DNA from: Nitratireductor soli | Lineage (GTDB): Bacteria; Pseudomonadota; Alphaproteobacteria; Rhizobiales; Rhizobiaceae | Direction: 5' to 3' | Assembly: GCF_001050155.1 (NCBI RefSeq) | Contig: NZ_LFVY01000009.1 | Coordinates: 177,388 to 241,387 of the forward strand | DNA: 64,000 bases | Part shown: in pieces, positions 18,552 to 27,285 of the stretch | Layout: each line of letters starts with the position of its first letter | How positions within the stretch are numbered: position 1 is the stretch's first letter | Program-made: the position numbers and the translations under genes | Notes under the pieces: model-generated | What the model was told of the DNA's origin: nothing | The model's input: only the letters and a program-made list of their open reading frames with translations | Database searches by the model: none

Positions 18552-19163
18552 CTATCGCGACGAAAGCGCCAGCCGCAGGCCGAGCGCGGCAAAGGCTGCG
18601 GCGAAGGAACGGCGCAGCCATTTCATGATGACCGGGCTCGACAGGACCCTGCCGCGCACCAGAGCCGCCATCTGGCCATAGAGGACGAAGACGACGAAGG
18701 TCATCGCCATGAAGACGAAACCGAGCCACGCCATGGCGGCGGCGGGGGTGCCCGTTGCAACCGGAATGAACTGCGGCAGGAACGCCAGGAAGAAGATCGA
18801 CAGTTTCGGGTTCAAAATGTTGATCAGGAAGCCGCGGCGGATGATCTTCCAGTGCGAGGCCTGCGCCCGGTCCGGCTGGGCGTCGAGCATGCCTTTTTCG
18901 CTGAGCGCGCCCCAGGCCATCCACAGGAGGTAGAGGACGCCGGCGAACTTCACCACCTGGAACAGGACGGCGCTGGCATGCAGCAGCGCCGCAAGGCCAA
19001 GGATGGCGGCGGCGATGTGCGGCAGGATGCCCAGCGTGCAGCCGAAGGCCGCCGAAACGGATGCCGGCCCGCCACGCCCCAGCGCGATCGCCAGCGTATA
19101 GATGACTCCGGTGCCGGGAATGAGCACCACGATAAGCGCTGTCAGCAGGAATGCCGGGTCCAT
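18552..19163 (-). CDS. LysE/RhtB family amino acid exporter
   Basis: 203-residue paralogue of the downstream exporter with the signature IPGTGVIYTLAIALGRG, the CTLGILPHI segment and NPKLSIFFLAFLPQF. Six predicted helices. It precedes its paralogue by 11 bp in the same orientation. The two proteins diverge enough to suggest different substrates or a heteromer, but nothing in sequence shows which. No dedicated LysG-type regulator is adjacent. Confidence 0.9.
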   Translation of the reverse strand: MDPAFLLTALIVVLIPGTGVIYTLAIALGRGGPASVSAAFGCTLGILPHIAAAILGLAALLHASAVLFQVVKFAGVLYLLWMAWGALSEKGMLDAQPDRAQASHWKIIRRGFLINILNPKLSIFFLAFLPQFIPVATGTPAAAMAWLGFVFMAMTFVVFVLYGQMAALVRGRVLSSPVIMKWLRRSFAAAFAALGLRLALSSR

Positions 19164-19231
19164 GGTCCGCCTCCGGTTTTTCAGGAGGCGGAGTGTGCCT
19201 TATGGCGAGACGCTGTCAAGCCTGGCTTGTA

Positions 19232-21055
19232 CTACGCCGCGCCCGCGCGGCTCTTTTCGAAGCGCTTGCGCTCGTTGGGGTCGAGATAGAGCTTGCGCAG
19301 GCGGATCGATTTCGGCGTCACCTCGACCAGTTCGTCGTCCTGGATCCAGGACAGGGCGCGCTCGAGCGTCATGCGGATCGGCGGGGTCAGCTTGACCGCC
19401 TCGTCCTTGCCGGCGGCACGCACGTTGGAGAGCTTCTTGCCCTTCAGCACGTTCACTTCCAGGTCGTTGTCGCGGCTGTGGACGCCGATGATCATGCCCT
19501 GGTAGACCTTGGTGCCGGCATCGATGACCATCGGGCCGCGGTCTTCCAGGTTCCATAGGGCGAAGGCGACGGATTCGCCATTGTCGTTGGAAATCAGAAC
19601 GCCGTTCACCCGGCCGCCGATCTCGCCCTTGTAGGGCTGATACTCATGGAACAGGCGGTTCATGATCGCCGTGCCGCGCGTGTCGGTCAGAAGCTCCGAC
19701 TGGTAGCCGATCAGGCCGCGCGTCGGGGCGTGAAAGACCAGGCGCTGCCGGTCGCCGCCGGACGGCTTCAGCTCGACCATCTCGGCCTTGCGCTCCGACA
19801 TCTTCTGCACGACGATGCCGGCATGTTCCTCGTCGACGTCGACGACGACTTCCTCGATCGGCTCGAGAAGCTGGCCGTCCTCGTCCTTCTGCATGACGAC
19901 GCGCGGGCGCGAGACGGCAAGCTCGAAGCCTTCGCGGCGCATCGTCTCGATCAGCACGGCAAGCTGCAATTCGCCGCGGCCGGAGACGTAGAAGGAATCC
20001 TTGTCCTCGGCTTCCTCGATCTTCAGCGCGACATTGCCTTCGGCTTCCTTCAGCAGGCGATCGCGGATGACGCGGCTCGTCACCTTGTCGCCCTCGGTGC
20101 CGGCGAGCGGCGAATCGTTGACGATGAAGCTCATCGTCACGGTCGGCGGGTCGATCGGCTGAGCTTCCATCGGCGCGCTGATGGACGGGTCGCAGAACGT
20201 GTCGGCGACCGTGCCCTTCTGCAGGCCGGCAATGGCGACGATGTCGCCGGCGTGGGCCTCGTCGACCGGCTGGCGCTCCAGCCCGCGGAAGGCGAGGATC
20301 TTCGAGATGCGGCCGGTTTCGAGCAGCGTGCCGTCATGGTGCAGCACCTTGACCGACTGGTTCGCCTTGGCGACGCCGGCGGCGATGCGGCCGGTGATGA
20401 TGCGGCCGAGGAACGGGTTGGCTTCGAGGATCGTGCCGATCATGCGGAACGGGCCTTCCTCGATCGAAGGCTCCGGCACGTGTTTCAGCACCAGGTCGAA
20501 CAACGGGCCGAGGCCCTCGTCCTTCGGGCCTTCGGGGCTGTGGTTCATCCAGCCGTCGCGGCCCGAGCCGTAGAGGATCGGGAAGTCGAGCTGCTCGTCG
20601 GTCGCGTCGAGCGCCGCGAACAGGTCGAACACCTCGTTGATGACCTCGTCGGCGCGCGCGTCTGGGCGGTCGATCTTGTTGATCGCGACGATCGGCTTCA
20701 GGCCGACCTTCAGCGCCTTGCCGACGACGAATTTTGTCTGCGGCATGGGCCCTTCGGCGGCATCCACCAGAAGCACGGCGCCATCGACCATCGACAGGAT
20801 GCGCTCCACCTCGCCGCCGAAATCGGCGTGTCCGGGCGTATCGACGATGTTGATGCGGGTTTCCTTCCATTCGACCGAGGTCGCCTTGGCCAGGATGGTG
20901 ATGCCGCGTTCTTTTTCCAGGTCGTTGGAATCCATGGCGCGCTCGGCCACGCGCTGGTTCTCGCGGAAGGCGCCGGATTGCTTCAGAAGTTCGTCAACGA
21001 GTGTCGTCTTGCCATGATCGACGTGGGCGATGATGGCGATGTTGCGCAGTTTCAT
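19232..21055 (-). CDS. typA: translational GTPase TypA/BipA
   Basis: 607-residue ribosome-associated GTPase. G-domain motifs: G1 AHVDHGKTT near residue 10, G2 RGITILAK, G3 [11 protein letters not shown]4 NKIDRP. EF-G-like domains follow and the BipA-specific C-terminal domain ends with [14 protein letters not shown]. It assists 50S assembly and growth at low temperature or stress. ATG 21055 gives [15 protein letters not shown], the family start; the open frame upstream is not used. Monocistronic. A 511-residue antisense frame over it is a high-GC shadow. Confidence 0.97.
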   Translation of the reverse strand: MKLRNIAIIAHVDHGKTTLVDELLKQSGAFRENQRVAERAMDSNDLEKERGITILAKATSVEWKETRINIVDTPGHADFGGEVERILSMVDGAVLLVDAAEGPMPQTKFVVGKALKVGLKPIVAINKIDRPDARADEVINEVFDLFAALDATDEQLDFPILYGSGRDGWMNHSPEGPKDEGLGPLFDLVLKHVPEPSIEEGPFRMIGTILEANPFLGRIITGRIAAGVAKANQSVKVLHHDGTLLETGRISKILAFRGLERQPVDEAHAGDIVAIAGLQKGTVADTFCDPSISAPMEAQPIDPPTVTMSFIVNDSPLAGTEGDKVTSRVIRDRLLKEAEGNVALKIEEAEDKDSFYVSGRGELQLAVLIETMRREGFELAVSRPRVVMQKDEDGQLLEPIEEVVVDVDEEHAGIVVQKMSERKAEMVELKPSGGDRQRLVFHAPTRGLIGYQSELLTDTRGTAIMNRLFHEYQPYKGEIGGRVNGVLISNDNGESVAFALWNLEDRGPMVIDAGTKVYQGMIIGVHSRDNDLEVNVLKGKKLSNVRAAGKDEAVKLTPPIRMTLERALSWIQDDELVEVTPKSIRLRKLYLDPNERKRFEKSRAGAA

Positions 21056-21164
21056 GGTCGCTCTTTGGGGTCGGCGGGGCGCGCAAGGACAAGCGCAGCC
21101 TGTTTCTTTCGCCGCGCTCTTACAGGGTTTTTTGCAGATGCGAAAGGGTGCAATGGTTTGCCGC

Positions 21165-21199
21165 TTGGCGTTGTACGTTAAGCGTAGTATTCTTCGCGT
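21165..21199 (+). promoter_or_regulatory. higBA promoter with palindromic operator
   Basis: TTGGCG (21165-21170) and TATTCT (21188-21193) with 17 bp between them place the start of transcription at or near the higB ATG (21200), implying a leaderless or very short-leader mRNA. The interrupted palindrome TACG..CGTA (21174-21186) sits between the two boxes, where HigA would be expected to repress. Recognised by eye only. Confidence 0.4.
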
Positions 21200-21478
21200 A
21201 TGATCCGGACGTGGGGCAACAGCGCGACGCGGCGGTTTGCGGAAACCGGCAAAAGCAAGTTTTCGGGGATGGACGCCGACAAGGCAGATGCGTTGCTGAC
21301 AGCATTGCACAATGCCGGTTCGTTGGAAGATTTGAGCCCCTTGAAGTCATTCAACCTGCACAAGCTGAAGGCTGACCGCAAAGGGCAGTGGGCGATGACG
21401 ATAAACGGACCATGGCGGCTCGTCTTTCGGTTTTCGGAGGGCCACGCATGGGACGTCGAGGTCGTCGATTATCACTGA
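21200..21478 (+). CDS. higB: HigB-type mRNA interferase toxin
   Basis: 92-residue RelE/ParE-superfamily toxin of the HigB (killer protein) group: N-terminal IRTWGNSATRRFAETG, the LHKLKADRKGQWAMTINGPWRLVF core (cited by parts LHKLKADRKG and WRLVFRF) and C-terminal VEVVDYH carrying the terminal tyrosine-histidine typical of the active site. It cleaves translated mRNA on the ribosome. Toxin precedes antitoxin with 12 bp between them, the HigBA order. No ribosome site is visible before its ATG. Confidence 0.9.
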   Translation: MIRTWGNSATRRFAETGKSKFSGMDADKADALLTALHNAGSLEDLSPLKSFNLHKLKADRKGQWAMTINGPWRLVFRFSEGHAWDVEVVDYH

Positions 21479-21490
21479 AGGAGTTGATTC

Positions 21491-21781
21491 ATGAGAATGG
21501 TGCACCCTGGGAAAATCCTGAAGAGTGAGTTGGAAGCGCGCGAAATGTCGGCGAACCAATTGGCGCTTGCCCTGCGTGTGCCGTCCGGCCGCATTACCGA
21601 TGTTTTGAACGGTAAGCGAGCCATCACCCCGGACACGGCATTGCGGCTTGCCCGCTACTTCGGCAACAGCGCCGAGTTCTGGCTCAAGATGCAGACGAGC
21701 TACGATCTCTACCTGGCTGAACAGAAGCTCGGGCCACGCATCGCCGAGGAGGTCATGCCGGCGCCGAGCGAAGCCGCTTGA
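21491..21781 (+). CDS. higA: HigA-type antitoxin (HTH XRE)
   Basis: 96-residue antitoxin with an HTH_XRE domain at about residues 15-70 (SANQLALALRVPSGRITDVLNGKR) and the typical HigA start HPGKILKSELE and FWLKMQTSYDLYLAE end. It binds HigB and represses the operon. The stop lies 3 bp from the convergent MBL gene. Cotranscribed with higB. Confidence 0.92.
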   Translation: MRMVHPGKILKSELEAREMSANQLALALRVPSGRITDVLNGKRAITPDTALRLARYFGNSAEFWLKMQTSYDLYLAEQKLGPRIAEEVMPAPSEAA

Positions 21782-21784
21782 GCC

Positions 21785-22723
21785 CTATCCCCAGGCGGCG
21801 CCGTCCAACGCGTCGAGGGGGAATTTCAGGTAGCGCTTGCCATTGGCTTCCGGCTGCGGCAGGCGGCCGCCATTGATGTTCACCTGCAGCGCGTGAAGGA
21901 TGAGCTTGGGCATCGGCAGCGTGGCGTCGCGCGCCTCGCGCAAGGCGACGAAATCCGCCTCCGTGGCGCATTTCGCCATGTGGATGTTGGTGGCCTTCTG
22001 CTCGGCGACGGTGCTTTCGAAACGCGGCGCGCGGCCGCCGGGCTGATAGTCGTGCCCGACGAAAATGCGGGTCTCGCCGGGCAGCGAGAGGATGTCCTGG
22101 ATCGACCGCCACAGCCGGCTGGCGCTGCCGCCGGGAAAATCGCAGCGCGCCGTGCCGGAATCGGGCATGAACAGCGTGTCGTGGACGAAAGCGGCATCGC
22201 CGACGACATAGGTGATCGAGGCCAGTGTGTGGCCCGGCGAGAACAGCACCCGCGCCGGCAATGTGCCGATGGTGAACGTGTCGCCATCGGCGAACAGCCG
22301 GTCCCATTGCGACCCGTCGGCAGGCAGGTCAGGCCAGTTGTAGATGGTTTTCCAGAGCTTCTGGACCTCAACCACCTGAGCGCCGATGGCGGTCGGCGCA
22401 CCGGTCTTTTCCTTGAGATAGCGGGCGGCGGAAAAGTGGTCGGCATGCGGGTGGGTGTCGAGGATCCACTCCAATGCCAGACCTTCGTCGCGGATGAAGG
22501 CGAGGAGGCGGTCGGCATTGCCGGTTGCCGTCGCGCCCGATTTCTCGTCGAAATCGAGAACCGGGTCGACAATGGCGCATTTGCCGCTCGCCGGATCGGC
22601 GACGACATATTGCGCCGAGAAGGTGCGCTTGTCGAAGAAGACGGTGACCTGGGGCTTGCCCCCATCGCCGGCGGCAATGGCCGTCGGTTGCTCGTCGCGC
22701 GTCTGATGCATCGTCGTCTCCAC
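21785..22723 (-). CDS. MBL-fold metallohydrolase, persulfide dioxygenase-like
   Basis: 312-residue metallo-beta-lactamase-fold protein with the THPHADHFSAARYL metal motif near residue 100, a second-shell GHTLASITY and GHDYQPGGR. This is the ETHE1/Blh subgroup, non-heme iron enzymes oxidising glutathione persulfide to sulfite; plant-associated bacteria use Blh for sulfide tolerance. No rhodanese, sulfite exporter or bigR regulator is adjacent, so the assignment rests on the protein alone. ATG at 22711 (MHQTRDE) is an alternative start. Confidence 0.82.
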   Translation of the reverse strand: METTMHQTRDEQPTAIAAGDGGKPQVTVFFDKRTFSAQYVVADPASGKCAIVDPVLDFDEKSGATATGNADRLLAFIRDEGLALEWILDTHPHADHFSAARYLKEKTGAPTAIGAQVVEVQKLWKTIYNWPDLPADGSQWDRLFADGDTFTIGTLPARVLFSPGHTLASITYVVGDAAFVHDTLFMPDSGTARCDFPGGSASRLWRSIQDILSLPGETRIFVGHDYQPGGRAPRFESTVAEQKATNIHMAKCATEADFVALREARDATLPMPKLILHALQVNINGGRLPQPEANGKRYLKFPLDALDGAAWG

Positions 22724-22862
22724 GATCTCACCTGGTTCGAAAGCTAGTTAACGGCGTTCGCGCGACGAAGCAATTTCGCAAACTGCGACCAATTGGGTAT
22801 GATTTTCCGTCATAAGGCGTAATCAGGCGATGTGATCGTCGCATTTGCTGGAAACAAGCAAC

Positions 22863-22890
22863 AAAAAACCGGGGCGGTGAACGCCCCGGC
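22863..22890 (-). terminator. Rho-independent terminator of phoD
   Basis: Perfect 8-bp stem CCGGGGCG/CGCCCCGG (22869-22876, 22882-22889) with the T-run on the minus strand (A at 22863-22868 on plus), 22 bp after the phoD stop. Confidence 0.9.
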
Positions 22891-22911
22891 TGCAATGCGG
22901 CGGTCCGGCAA

Positions 22912-24480
22912 TCAAGCGGTACGCACGGGGTCGAGCGTCATCTTGTAGAGCTCGTTGTCATCGCGATCCATCAGGCGGACCGTCATCTGTTCGGTCGCCG
23001 CGTCGATGTCGACCAGGCCGAAAAACTGAAAGCCCGCCGATGGCGGCAGGTTGGCGCCCTGCTCCTCACTCGGCGCCTTCACATATTTCAGCTCCGGGCC
23101 GAAGGTCTGGTCGAGATCGTTGGGGCCGAACGTGCCGGCATGCAACGGCCCGGAGACGAACTCCCAGAACGGGTTGAAATCCTGGAATTGCGCCTTGTCC
23201 GGGTTGTAGTAGTGGGCGGCCGTGTAATGCACGTCGGCGGTCAGCCACACCGTGTTCTCGACGCCGGCGTTCTTGATGAAGCGCAGGAGATCGGCGATTT
23301 CCATCTCGCGCCCCTTGGCCGGGCCATCGTCGCCATTGGCGACGGCCTCGATGTTGTCGCCGTCGCGCACCACCAGGCCGATCGGCATGTCGGAGGCGAT
23401 CACCTTCCAGGTGGCGCGCGAACTGGCCAGCTCGCGCTTCAGCCATTGCATCTGCTGCACGCCGAGGATGCGCACCTCGTCTGCAAGCGTTTCCTCCATC
23501 CCCGGGGTGTTGGGCCCGCGATAGGAGCGCATGTCGAGGAAGAACACGTCGAGCATCGGCCCGTAGGCGATCTTGCGGTAGACGCGACCCGGCTCGGCGG
23601 GCGTGTATCGGATCGGCGTCATCTCATGGAAGGCACGCGCCGCGCGCGCCTGCAGCAGCGGCACGGACTTGACCGTGTAGCGGTCGTCGGCGGTCAGGTC
23701 CTTGGAGGCCGACCAGTTGTTGATGACCTCGTGATCGTCCCACTGGAAGAAGGTCGGGCAGACGGCATTCAGCGCCAGCACATGCTCGTCCATCAGGTTA
23801 TACTTCCACTGGCCGCGGAACTCGTCCAGCGTCTCGGCGACCTTGCTCTTCTCCTCGGTGACGATCTTGTTGACCCATTTGGAGCCGTCCTTCAGCTCCA
23901 CCTCCTTCTCGATCGCGCCGTCGGCGTAGATGGTGTCGCCGGAATGGAGGAAGAAGTCGGGTTGGTGCCCGGCCATGGTGGCATAGGTCTTCATGCCGGT
24001 CTCGTCGATGCCCCAGCCCTGGCCCACCGTGTCGCCCGACCAGGTGAAGCGGATGTCGCGGCGCGCCGACGGCGCGGTGCGGAAGCGGCCGGTGATCGGC
24101 TCCGAGGATGCCGAGACATCGTCGAGATCGACGGCCACCATGCGGTAGAAGAATTCCTGGTCGGGGGTGAGGCCGTCCAGCAGGCGCTTCACCGTGAAGT
24201 CACTCTCCGGCAGCGCGTCCATGGACGGCAGGCGCAGCGGGTCGGCGAAGCTCTCCGTCGTGGAAACCTCGAAGCCGATGCGGGCCGGCCGGTCGGTGCG
24301 CGTCCAGATCATGCCGCTCGTCGTGTCGACATCGCCCGACTGCACGCCGTGCGTGAAGACAGGGCGGCCTGCGGCGCGCGAAATGGCCGGCATGGCCAGC
24401 CCGCCAAGCGTGGTGGCCAGGGCCGTTGCGCCGGTGCCGACAAGGAACTTGCGGCGGGTACTCACTGCAAAGGACGTCAT
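22912..24480 (-). CDS. phoD: alkaline phosphatase D family protein
   Basis: 522-residue secreted phosphodiesterase/alkaline phosphatase. A Tat signal peptide is clear: STRRKFLVGTGATAL with twin arginines at about 9-10. An N-terminal fibronectin-like PhoD domain (HGVQSGDVDTTSGMIWTR, cited by HGVQSGDV) precedes the metallophosphatase domain with GDTIYADG, FFQWDDHEVINNW and the later WLTADVHYTAAHYY histidines that bind Fe/Ca. Exported folded because of the metal centre. Usually induced by phosphate starvation; I did not identify a Pho box. Monocistronic. Confidence 0.93.
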   Translation of the reverse strand: MTSFAVSTRRKFLVGTGATALATTLGGLAMPAISRAAGRPVFTHGVQSGDVDTTSGMIWTRTDRPARIGFEVSTTESFADPLRLPSMDALPESDFTVKRLLDGLTPDQEFFYRMVAVDLDDVSASSEPITGRFRTAPSARRDIRFTWSGDTVGQGWGIDETGMKTYATMAGHQPDFFLHSGDTIYADGAIEKEVELKDGSKWVNKIVTEEKSKVAETLDEFRGQWKYNLMDEHVLALNAVCPTFFQWDDHEVINNWSASKDLTADDRYTVKSVPLLQARAARAFHEMTPIRYTPAEPGRVYRKIAYGPMLDVFFLDMRSYRGPNTPGMEETLADEVRILGVQQMQWLKRELASSRATWKVIASDMPIGLVVRDGDNIEAVANGDDGPAKGREMEIADLLRFIKNAGVENTVWLTADVHYTAAHYYNPDKAQFQDFNPFWEFVSGPLHAGTFGPNDLDQTFGPELKYVKAPSEEQGANLPPSAGFQFFGLVDIDAATEQMTVRLMDRDDNELYKMTLDPVRTA

Positions 24481-24606
24481 GACAGTCTCCCTCGATTTGC
24501 ATGATTCGTGGGAGGCAATCTCGGCGGTGATTGTTGCAGCCGGTTATCGGCCGCATGACGGCTTTCTGAAGATTGTGTGACGGTCAGCCCACTAGCCCAG
24601 GCGGGA

Positions 24607-26661
24607 TCAGGCCAGACCCTTCTTCTCCATCATCGCCTCGGGAGTCGGCAGGCGGCCGCGGAAAGCCTTGTAGAGATCTTCCGGGTCGGCCGAACCACCG
24701 GCCGAGTAGATGTGCCGGCGCAGTTTTTCCGCCGTCGCCTTGTCGAACGGATCGCCCGCCTCCTCGAAGGCGCGGAACGCGTCGGCGTCGAGCACTTCCG
24801 ACCACATGTAGGAATAGTAGCCGGCTGAGTATCCATCCCCGGCGAAGACATGCAGGAAATGCGGCGTGCGGTGGCGCATGACGATGGCGTCCGGCATGTC
24901 CAGCGCTGCCAGGGTGGCGGCCTCGAAGGCCAGCGGGTCGCCGGGCGCTTCGCCGGCGCTGTGAAACGCCATGTCGACCAGCGCCGAGGCGGTGAACTCG
25001 ACGGTGGCGAAACCGGCATCGAAGGTGCGCGCCGCCAGCATCTTGTCGAGCAATTCCGTCGGCATCGGCTCGCCGGTCTCATGGTGAACGGCGAATTTGC
25101 GCAGCACCTGCGGCACGGTGAACCAGTGCTCGTAAAGCTGCGAGGGAAGTTCGACGAAGTCGCGCGAAACGGAGGTGCCGGAGATCGACGGCCAGGTCAC
25201 CTCGGTCAGAAGGCCGTGCAGGGCATGGCCGAATTCGTGAAACAGCGTGCGCGCCTCGTCGACCGACAGGAGCGCCGGCCGGCCCTTCGGCGGTTTGGCG
25301 AAATTCATCACATTGTAGATGATCGGCGTCTGCCCCTCGCCGAGCTTGTAGCCGGATTGCAGCGCGCTCATCCAGGCGCCCGAGCGCTTGGAGGGACGGT
25401 TGAAATAGTCGGCCAGGAACACGCCGCGCGTCGAGCCGTCGGCGTTGCGGACGGTGAAGACGCGCACGTCCTCGTGCCAGGCCGCGACGCCCTTCTGCTC
25501 CTCGAAGGTCAGGCCGAACAACCGGCCCGCCACATCGAAGGCGGCGGCGATGATGTTCTCCAGCGCCAGATAGGGTTTTAGCGCGCCCTCGTCGAAGGCG
25601 AAGCGCTCGGCGCGCCGCTTCTCGGCGTAATAGCGCCAGTCCCAGGGGGCGATGGCGTGGTTGTGGCCTTCGCCGGCGGCGAGGCGGGCCAGTTCCTTCT
25701 CGTCCTCGGCGGCTTTCTCGCGCGCCTTGTGCCAGACGGGCTGCAGAAGCGCCTGCACGGCGTCCGGCGTCTTGGCCATGGTGTCGTCGAGCTTCAACGC
25801 CGCATAGGTGTCGTAGCCGAGCAGTCGGGCCTTCTCGGCGCGCAGTTGCAGCGTCCTTGCCACCGTCTCCGCATTGTCCGTCTCGCCGCCATTCTCACCG
25901 CGCCGGGTGAAGGCGGTAAACACCTTCTCGCGCAGGTCGCGGCGTTGCGAGGAGGCGAGGAAGGGTTCGACGATGGAGCGCGACAGGGTGGCGGCGTAGC
26001 GGCCCGGATGGCCGCGCGAACCGGCCGCTTCCGCCATGGCGCTTTTCAGTGCTTCCGACAGGCCGTCGAGATCGCTCTCGTCGAGCAAATGCGCCCAGCC
26101 GCTTTCGTCGGCAAGCACGTTCTGGCCGAAACGCGCGCCCAGTCCGGCCAGTTCCTCGTTGATCGTCGCGAGTCGCGCCTTGTCGTTCTCGCCGAGTTTC
26201 GCACCACCGCGCACGAAACGCTTCCAGGTCTTCTCCAGGACGCGCGCCGTTTCCGCATCGAGCTTCAGCGTGTCGCGTTCCTGGTAGAGCCGGTCGAGAC
26301 GGGCGAACAGGGCCGCGTTCATGACGATCGCCGAGAAGTGACGGGCCATGCGCGGCGAAATCGCGCGCTCCAGCGCCTGGATGGTTTCGTTGGTGTGGGC
26401 GCCGGCGCGGCACCAGAAAATGGCGGCAACCCTTGAGAGGGCGTCGCCGGCTAGTTCCAGCGCGGCAAGCGTGTTCTCGATGGTCGGCTCTTCGCGATTG
26501 TCGGCAATCGCGGCGATCTCGGCCGTGTGCGCCGCCAGGGCGGCATCGAAGGCCGGCGCAAAGGCGGCGTCATCGAAGGCGGAAAACGACGGCAGGCCGA
26601 GCGGGCCGTTCCATTGGGCGAGCGGGCTGTCCGCGAGGGTCGTGGCGGCGGTCTTTTGCAT
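24607..26661 (-). CDS. M3 family metallopeptidase (oligopeptidase A / dipeptidyl carboxypeptidase)
   Basis: 684-residue cytosolic zinc peptidase with the HEFGHALH active-site helix at about 460-467 and the downstream SRDFVELPSQLYEHW that supplies the third zinc ligand region. Domain architecture is all-alpha thimet-oligopeptidase type. It degrades short peptides, for instance cleaved signal peptides. ATG 26661 gives MQKTAATTL; the reading frame is open to 26709 but that would use an ATG closer to the MarR promoter. Whether it is PrlC or Dcp cannot be settled from sequence alone. Confidence 0.92.
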   Translation of the reverse strand: MQKTAATTLADSPLAQWNGPLGLPSFSAFDDAAFAPAFDAALAAHTAEIAAIADNREEPTIENTLAALELAGDALSRVAAIFWCRAGAHTNETIQALERAISPRMARHFSAIVMNAALFARLDRLYQERDTLKLDAETARVLEKTWKRFVRGGAKLGENDKARLATINEELAGLGARFGQNVLADESGWAHLLDESDLDGLSEALKSAMAEAAGSRGHPGRYAATLSRSIVEPFLASSQRRDLREKVFTAFTRRGENGGETDNAETVARTLQLRAEKARLLGYDTYAALKLDDTMAKTPDAVQALLQPVWHKAREKAAEDEKELARLAAGEGHNHAIAPWDWRYYAEKRRAERFAFDEGALKPYLALENIIAAAFDVAGRLFGLTFEEQKGVAAWHEDVRVFTVRNADGSTRGVFLADYFNRPSKRSGAWMSALQSGYKLGEGQTPIIYNVMNFAKPPKGRPALLSVDEARTLFHEFGHALHGLLTEVTWPSISGTSVSRDFVELPSQLYEHWFTVPQVLRKFAVHHETGEPMPTELLDKMLAARTFDAGFATVEFTASALVDMAFHSAGEAPGDPLAFEAATLAALDMPDAIVMRHRTPHFLHVFAGDGYSAGYYSYMWSEVLDADAFRAFEEAGDPFDKATAEKLRRHIYSAGGSADPEDLYKAFRGRLPTPEAMMEKKGLA

Positions 26662-26784
26662 GGTGGGTTCCAGGGCGGGGTTCCAGGACGAGAGACAATC
26701 GATACGCATCTTGCGATGTAGGCGTGGCCGGCGGAGAGCGCAATGGGCAGACGTTGACGCCGTTGCGGCAAAATCATATGTATG

Positions 26785-26797
26785 ACTTATAATAAGT
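26785..26797. promoter_or_regulatory. candidate MarR operator overlapping the -10 element
   Basis: Perfect palindrome ACTTAT-A-ATAAGT centred at 26791, 27 bp before the marR start. It contains TATAAT (26788-26793), a consensus -10. Binding of the MarR protein here would block its own operon; the divergent M3 peptidase gene could share control. Predicted by position and symmetry. Confidence 0.5.
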
Positions 26798-26823
26798 ATA
26801 CCTTAGTACATTGGTGACCCGCC

Positions 26824-27285
26824 ATGCCTCACCGCGTCAACACGGAATCCTTCGGCTTCCTCATCACGGACATCTCCCGCCTGATCCGCGCCGAAATGGA
26901 TCGCGCCATTGCCGAAGCCGGCATAGGCGTCACGGCGGGCGAGGCCCGGACACTGTCCCATGCGGCGCGCGCCGGCAGCGTCCGGCAGAACGTGCTGGCC
27001 GAGCGCATGGGCGTCGAGGCGATGACGCTGAGCAGCTATCTCGACCGGTTGGAGGCGCGCGGACTGGTGGTTCGGGTCGGCGACCCAAGGGACCGCCGCG
27101 CCAAGCTGGTGGAACTGACGGAGGATGCCGGCGCGGTGCTCGATGCCGTTGCGCTTGTCGCGGCACAGGTCCGGCGCAAGGCGGCCGGCGCCTTCTCCAG
27201 CGACGAGTGGGATGCGCTGCTTGCTCTGCTCAAGACCGTGCGTGGCAATCTGGCCGGGCAGCGGCCGCAGGAGGCTGTCGCATGA
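26824..27285 (+). CDS. MarR family transcriptional regulator
   Basis: 153 residues with the winged-helix MarR domain: recognition region VRQNVLAERMGVEAMTLSSYLDRLEARGLV (about residues 55-85, cited by LAERMGVEAMTLSSYLDRLE) and the wing RVGDPRDRRAKLVELT. It probably represses the drug-efflux gene with which it overlaps by 4 bp (ATGA). A palindrome covering the -10 box lies upstream. Confidence 0.92.
   Translation: MPHRVNTESFGFLITDISRLIRAEMDRAIAEAGIGVTAGEARTLSHAARAGSVRQNVLAERMGVEAMTLSSYLDRLEARGLVVRVGDPRDRRAKLVELTEDAGAVLDAVALVAAQVRRKAAGAFSSDEWDALLALLKTVRGNLAGQRPQEAVA

Noticed and set aside
19646..21181. 511-residue plus-strand open frame
   Set aside because: Complete antisense shadow of typA with no recognisable domain.
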